A stretch of DNA of 40,577 nt, taken from an uncultured Bacteroides sp. Its GTDB lineage: Bacteria; Bacteroidota; Bacteroidia; Bacteroidales; Bacteroidaceae. Below, piece by piece: positions 36,716-40,577 of this stretch. A program made the position numbers and the translations under genes. The notes under the pieces were generated by a model, which worked only from the letters and a program-made list of their open reading frames with translations, did not search any database and had not been told where the DNA came from. Every line of letters starts with the position of its first letter. Within the stretch, counting starts at the first letter, position 1. The stretch is taken from contig NZ_CAJUHF010000031.1 in the NCBI RefSeq assembly GCF_910585845.1, positions 1-40,577 on the forward strand. The letters are read 5' to 3'.

Positions 36716-36786
36716 TTTTTTGAGACAGAAGTTCATCTTTTTGAGACGTTTTGTATGGTGAGCAAACTACTTTTCTATTATTTTTG
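36716..36786 (+). promoter_or_regulatory. Possible internal promoter before the SDR gene
   Basis: The 202-base gap after the lyase fusion holds TATTTTTG (36779-36786), a -7-type match, and two TTTTTGAGAC direct repeats (ending 36726 and 36746). The catabolic pair downstream may therefore be expressed partly on its own. Confidence 0.5.
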
Positions 36787-36828
36787 TAGCATAGAGATTT
36801 AGAATAACTTTATAAAAAAGAAAAAGAG

Positions 36829-37638
36829 ATGAGAAACTTATTCGACATTAAAGACAAAGTAATTATCGTAACTGGCGGTTGCGGTATCTTAGGAAAAGGC
36901 ATTGCCAACTATCTCGCAGAGCAAGGTGCTAAAATCGTAATCTTGGACCGTGTAGAAGAACTTGGTAAAGAGTTGGAGGACGAACTCAGCCAGAAGACGG
37001 AAGCCATGTTCCTGAAAACGGACGTGCTGAACAAAGAAGTACTGGAAGAAAACAAGAAAGCTATATTGGAACGCTTCGGCACCATCGACGTGTTGCTGAA
37101 CGCAGCCGGCGGAAACATGGCAGGTGCCACTATTGCTCCGGACAAGACCATCCTCGACTTGGAAGTGGATGCCTTCAAGAAAGTAGTAGACCTGAACCTC
37201 TTCGGCACCGTACTGCCCACAATGGTATTTGTGGACGTAATGGCTAAAAACAAGAAAGGTGTTATCGTTAACTTCTGTTCCGAATCTGCTCTGCGTCCGT
37301 TGACCCGTGTGGTAGGTTACGGTTCAGCTAAGGCTGCCATTGCCAATTACACTCGCTACATGGCAACTGAACTTGCCACTAAGTTCAGTCCTGAACTCCG
37401 TGTGAATGCCATCGTTCCGGGCTTCTTGTTGACCAACCAAAATCGTGCCCTACTGACTAACGAGGACGGTTCATATACTGATCGTGCAAAGACGATCATC
37501 GCCCATACTCCGTGCGGACGTTTTGCTGAACCGGAAGAACTGTTCGGAACTATCCACTACCTCATCAGCGAGGCTTCCAGCTTCGTGACAGGTGCCCTGT
37601 CAGTAGTAGATGGCGGTTTCGATGCTTTCTCCATCTAA
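36829..37638 (+). CDS. SDR oxidoreductase, probable fructuronate reductase
   Basis: A 269-residue short-chain dehydrogenase: cofactor loop TGGCGILG (15-22), NAAGG (91-95), Ser about 151-153, and Tyr164-x-x-x-Lys168 (YGSAK). Proximity to uxuA suggests it interconverts D-fructuronate and D-mannonate, as the SDR-type UxuB of Bacillus does. An alternative is KduD-like action on 5-keto-4-deoxyuronate, the other uronate route; motifs alone do not separate the two. It is cytoplasmic, with no signal peptide, 72 bases before uxuA. Confidence 0.85.
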   Translation: MRNLFDIKDKVIIVTGGCGILGKGIANYLAEQGAKIVILDRVEELGKELEDELSQKTEAMFLKTDVLNKEVLEENKKAILERFGTIDVLLNAAGGNMAGATIAPDKTILDLEVDAFKKVVDLNLFGTVLPTMVFVDVMAKNKKGVIVNFCSESALRPLTRVVGYGSAKAAIANYTRYMATELATKFSPELRVNAIVPGFLLTNQNRALLTNEDGSYTDRAKTIIAHTPCGRFAEPEELFGTIHYLISEASSFVTGALSVVDGGFDAFSI

Positions 37639-37710
37639 TTTTTTTGAAGTAGAAGCCCGACATTTGAAAACAAAACAATTAAGAACAGAACATTAAAAAT
37701 TCAAACAACA

Positions 37711-38892
37711 ATGATATTATGTGAACAAACCTGGCGCTGGTACGGTCCTAATGATCCGGTCAGCCTGTGGGATATCAAGCAAGCCGGAGCAACCGGTATC
37801 GTGAATGCCCTGCATCACATACCCAACGGTGAAGTGTGGACGGTAGAAGAAATCATGAAACGCAAAGAGATGATCGAAGCTGTCGGCCTGCGCTGGTCTG
37901 TAGTGGAAAGCGTGCCTGTGCACGAACATATCAAGACTCAGACGGGAGACTTCCAGAAATACATCGACAACTACAAGGAGAGCCTGCGTAATCTCGGTAA
38001 ATGCGGCGTGAGCATCGTGACCTACAATTTCATGCCCGTACTGGACTGGACGCGTACCGACCTTGCCTACGAATTGCCCGACGGTAGCCGTGCCCTGCGC
38101 TTTGAGCGTGCCGCCTTCGTGGCTTTCGACCTCTTCCTGTTGCGTCGTCCCGGTGCTGAAAACGACTATACTGACGAAGAGAAAGCTAAAGCCAAAGTCC
38201 GTTTCGAGCAAATGTCGGAAGCCGACAAGCAACTGTTGGTGCGTAACATGATTGCCGGTCTGCCCGGTTCAGAAGAGAGTTTCACGTTGGAACAGTTCCA
38301 GCATGAACTGGATCGCTACAAGGACATCACTCCGGAGAAACTGCGTGCCAATCTGATCTACTTCCTGCAAGAGATCTGCCCTGTAGCTGACGAAGCAGGT
38401 GTAGAACTGGTTATTCATCCGGATGATCCCCCTATGTCTATCCTCGGTTTGCCACGCATCATGAGTTGTGCAGCCGATTTCCAGGCTTTGATCGATGCTG
38501 TACCCAACAAGAGCAATGGTCTGTGCCTCTGCACCGGTTCACTCGGTGTAAGCAGTGCCAATGACTGCGCTGCCATGATGCAGCAGTTTGCCGACCGCAT
38601 CAACTTCGTTCACTTACGTAGCACGCAACGTGATGCAGAAGGTAACTTCCACGAAGCTAATCACCTGGAAGGCGACGTAGACATGTATCACGTTATGAAG
38701 GCTTTCCTCGAAATGCAGCAACGTCGCGGAGTTTCCATCCCCATGCGTCCCGACCACGGTCATCAGATGGTGGACGACCTGAAGAAGAAGACCAATCCTG
38801 GTTATTCTTGCATCGGGCGCCTTCGTGGATTGGCAGAGCTTCGCGGATTGGAAATGGGTATTGCCAAATCTCTTTTTTGTGACTCGCACTAA
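37711..38892 (+). CDS. uxuA: D-mannonate dehydratase
   Basis: A 393-residue enzyme that removes water from D-mannonate to give 2-keto-3-deoxygluconate. Family sequence is clear: CEQTWRWYGPNDPVSLWDIK, GIVNALHHIPNGEVW, VVESVPVHEHIK, LVIHPDDPPMSILGLPRI, and the C-terminal MRPDHGHQMVDD. His and Asp residues in the last two bind the metal. Length matches (about 390). It completes the cytoplasmic glucuronate branch of the locus; KDG kinase and aldolase are not in the window. Confidence 0.97.
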   Translation: MILCEQTWRWYGPNDPVSLWDIKQAGATGIVNALHHIPNGEVWTVEEIMKRKEMIEAVGLRWSVVESVPVHEHIKTQTGDFQKYIDNYKESLRNLGKCGVSIVTYNFMPVLDWTRTDLAYELPDGSRALRFERAAFVAFDLFLLRRPGAENDYTDEEKAKAKVRFEQMSEADKQLLVRNMIAGLPGSEESFTLEQFQHELDRYKDITPEKLRANLIYFLQEICPVADEAGVELVIHPDDPPMSILGLPRIMSCAADFQALIDAVPNKSNGLCLCTGSLGVSSANDCAAMMQQFADRINFVHLRSTQRDAEGNFHEANHLEGDVDMYHVMKAFLEMQQRRGVSIPMRPDHGHQMVDDLKKKTNPGYSCIGRLRGLAELRGLEMGIAKSLFCDSH

Positions 38893-38932
38893 GATGCATT
38901 AAGAATCGCTTGAGGCGGTTCAAAAAACAATA

Positions 38933-38993
38933 AGACCCGGCAATCGGAGAAGTAGTATTATTCACTATACTTACTCTTCCGATTGCCGGGTCT
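38933..38993 (+). terminator. Long hairpin after uxuA
   Basis: AGACCCGGCAATCGGA (38933-38948) pairs perfectly with 38978-38993 over 16 bp, with partial pairing inside. Only a weak T-run follows, so it may act as a terminator or as a 3' stabiliser. From here to about 39180 no gene or other element was seen. Confidence 0.75.
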
Positions 38994-39180
38994 GTATTAT
39001 GTGATAGTCAAACAGGAAAAATTTGTTTTAGGGGTTTGAGGGGGCAAAGTAAGCTATTCGATTTCCTTCATCTATAGTCATACCGCTTGATTAAGATTTC
39101 ACAAGGATAGGGAATACTCTGAGAAAGTAAGATCGGGGAGTGTTTTCTTGAAGCAAATCCTTTCATATCCTGTATTATGA

Positions 39181-39639
39181 GTTTACGTTATTATAATTCT
39201 TATAGGTTATATTGATATTGCAGTAACAGATAGATATGTTTATGCATTGTTATCAGGAAGATCTATAGAAGAATCTGGATTATCCACTTTTACAGGAAAT
39301 ATAATTTACGTATTTGATTGGGGAGGAACATTACAGAGAAAAATTATGTGCAATACAGACCTGACAACAATCTGTGTTTCGCCTAATGATAGTATGATTT
39401 ATGCTGTAGGGCTTGTAGAAGATTATGAATTATTGAACGCTGAACTTAAAAGAAAAGAGACGTAGAACAGTGAGATTTGAGTTTTCGACTGGGAAGGGAG
39501 ACCGGTGCGAAAGATTCTGGCAGATGTCCGGATTGAATCTTTCTGTATTGATGAAACTGATTCTACATTCTATTGCGTCATGGCAACACCAGATTATTCC
39601 ATTGGAATGATACAGGTTCCAGGTGAACCTGCTTCATGA
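39181..39639 (+). pseudogene. Remnant of a six-bladed beta-propeller protein
   Basis: One frame reads YIDIAVTDRYVYALLSGRS, NIIYVFDWGGTLQRKI and LTTICVSPNDSMIYAVG, then stops at 39463-39465 and again at 39478-39480. It continues in the same frame with VFDWEGRPVRKILADVRIES and FCIDETDSTFYCVMA, ending at 39637-39639. The repeated YVFDW-type blade pattern resembles BF3164-like lipoproteins of Bacteroides. No start codon, lipobox or N-terminal blades remain. It is a C-terminal relic, possibly with a duplicated last blade. Confidence 0.75.
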
Positions 39640-39672
39640 GTTAATTGAAAGGGAATCAAAAATCTTCTTTTT

Positions 39673-39720
39673 AGAACTACTTGTCCTATGGTAAGTATTT
39701 ATAATAGGGTAAGTGGTTCT
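39673..39720 (+). other. 17-bp hairpin fully paired only as plus-strand RNA
   Basis: AGAACTACTTGTCCTAT (39673-39689) faces ATAGGGTAAGTGGTTCT (39704-39720). Fourteen pairs are standard and the other three are G-U on the plus strand (A-C on the minus). The loop is 14 bases. No T-run follows. The function is unknown. Confidence 0.55.
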
Positions 39721-39918
39721 ATGAATTTGTACCGGTATCAAAAAGTATTCAGTAGTTTTAGGCAGTGCTTAAACTTTTGTTCCATAATGATTTATACTGA
39801 AATATTCGGCTGAAAGAAGGTTCATTTAGTTGCAGCCTGTTTATTTATATGATAGGATATGTCCGGATTGGTATTTTTTACATGTAGGTGTAAGCATGCC
39901 AAAGTTCACGTTTATGTC

Positions 39919-39980
39919 GCTAAACCTTAGCATTGTCATGCTAAACCTTAGCTCTACCATGCTAACCTTAGCTTTAATTA
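39919..39980 (+). repeat. 21-bp tandem repeat, three units
   Basis: Units start at 39919, 39940 and 39961 (the third lacks one base) and match the array at 16789-16893, including the shared lead AAAGTTCACGTTTRTGTCGC. The 938-base stretch 39640-40577 has no credible gene. Confidence 0.85.
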
Positions 39981-39996
39981 GATAGAAGTTTGTGTA

Positions 39997-40084
39997 CATT
40001 ACATTACTTGTAATGGAGCATAACAAGTAATGTAACGGAGCATAACAAGTAATGTTATGAAGTATAACAAGTAATGTAATGATA
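39997..40084. repeat. 22-bp tandem repeat next to MITE copy 2
   Basis: Units start at 39997, 40019, 40041 and 40063, of type CATAACAAGTAATGTAACGG plus AG. This is the reverse complement of the array at 17375-17460. It adjoins the 21-bp array here through GTTTGTGTACAT, which in copy A leads instead into the other end of the module. Confidence 0.88.
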
Positions 40085-40162
40085 TCCGGCATTACTTCTT
40101 ATTTTTACTTCTTTGTATGGTGATACACTTCTCCGAACTAAGATAACAATCAAAAATAAGTA

Positions 40163-40349
40163 GGTTCTTCGTCACTTTTGGGGCAGTAAAATATACTAAA
40201 CATCTTTATCTATAGACTATACCAGCTTATTTAAGGGAATAAAATTAAAGCTATCAAAAGACACATGTTCAATAGGACAAGCATTACCTTGTTAGGCAAT
40301 AAATTTACTAGCTTTAACACATGAACTGCCCCAAAAGTGACGAAGAACC
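40163..40349. mobile_element. 187-bp MITE, copy 2
   Basis: Same element as at 17109-17295, with one base different (T at 40204). It has perfect 25-bp terminal inverted repeats and a perfect 8-bp target duplication, AATAAGTA, at 40155-40162 and 40350-40357. Target sequences differ from copy 1, so the two arose by separate insertions. No internal gene is present. Confidence 0.93.
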
Positions 40350-40357
40350 AATAAGTA

Positions 40358-40503
40358 CCATATTTTACCCCTCATATCTTTCACTTGTCTATCAATTGTT
40401 TGTTACACAGGTGCTTATGGTGAAACATCTTGTGGGAAAGCAACGTAGTGGTTTGCTGTACCCGGCACGTTGGTTCCGCGTATTCACCACGGTCTATAGT
40501 GAG
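40358..40503. repeat. Host repeat module, copy B
   Basis: Counterpart of 16938-17100 in inverted orientation, with strong matches at 40413-40431 and 40466-40499. Together with 39997-40162 it makes the module into which MITE copy 2 inserted. Nothing recognisable follows to the window end. Confidence 0.8.
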
Positions 40504-40577
40504 ACTTGACGATTTAAGAATGACTTAAGTAGATGACAAAAATTTGAAAACATCAAATTTGGGGGTATAAGTCGGAC

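Overview
The window is a chromosomal segment from a Bacteroides-type gut bacterium. Supporting signs are a SusC/SusD polysaccharide-utilisation locus (PUL), a membrane regulator with a propeller sensor, an S46 dipeptidyl-peptidase, a DUF2851 protein, and repeated promoter elements of the Bacteroides -7 type (TAnnTTTG). No rRNA, tRNA, CRISPR array or intact transposase was seen.

Layout. (1) 1-963: edge of an intergenic repeat and a twice-frameshifted TonB-family gene. (2) 961-8308: a small hypothetical gene, then ruvB, a lipoprotein, a Wzx/MATE-type flippase, a DUF389 membrane protein and a DPP7-type S46 peptidase. (3) 8360-9550: a decayed Ig-repeat/SGNH-hydrolase gene, followed by a strong two-way terminator and a cluster of related palindromes. 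(4) 9775-14446, minus strand: DEAD-box RNA helicase, lipoprotein tyrosine phosphatase, PfkB sugar kinase, and a CBS-less KdsD-like isomerase. (5) 14747-16566: M16 peptidase convergent with queH. (6) 16567-17463: a gene-free block of tandem repeats holding a 187-bp MITE. (7) 17464-22719: DUF2851 gene, divergent from dapB, lepB, a lepB paralogue lacking its catalytic residues, and wbqC. (8) 22855-38892: the PUL. (9) 38893-40577: hairpins, a decayed propeller gene and a second copy of the repeat block with a second MITE.

The PUL reads as one catabolic route for a uronic-acid-containing glycan. A one-component transmembrane regulator (minus strand) faces susC, susD, a surface lipoprotein gene, a GH2 glycosidase, and a single polypeptide joining an alginate-lyase-type (PL5/PL38-like) domain to a GH88 unsaturated glucuronyl hydrolase. 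An SDR oxidoreductase and mannonate dehydratase (UxuA) follow; they would carry fructuronate through mannonate to 2-keto-3-deoxygluconate. The exact glycan cannot be read from sequence.

The best leads are the lyase-GH88 fusion, the signal peptidase paralogue that has lost both Ser and Lys of the catalytic dyad, and two near-identical MITEs with perfect 8-bp target duplications. The MITEs are inserted in opposite orientation, one base apart, in two copies of the same host repeat. All functional calls rest on motif reading by eye; no database search was run.
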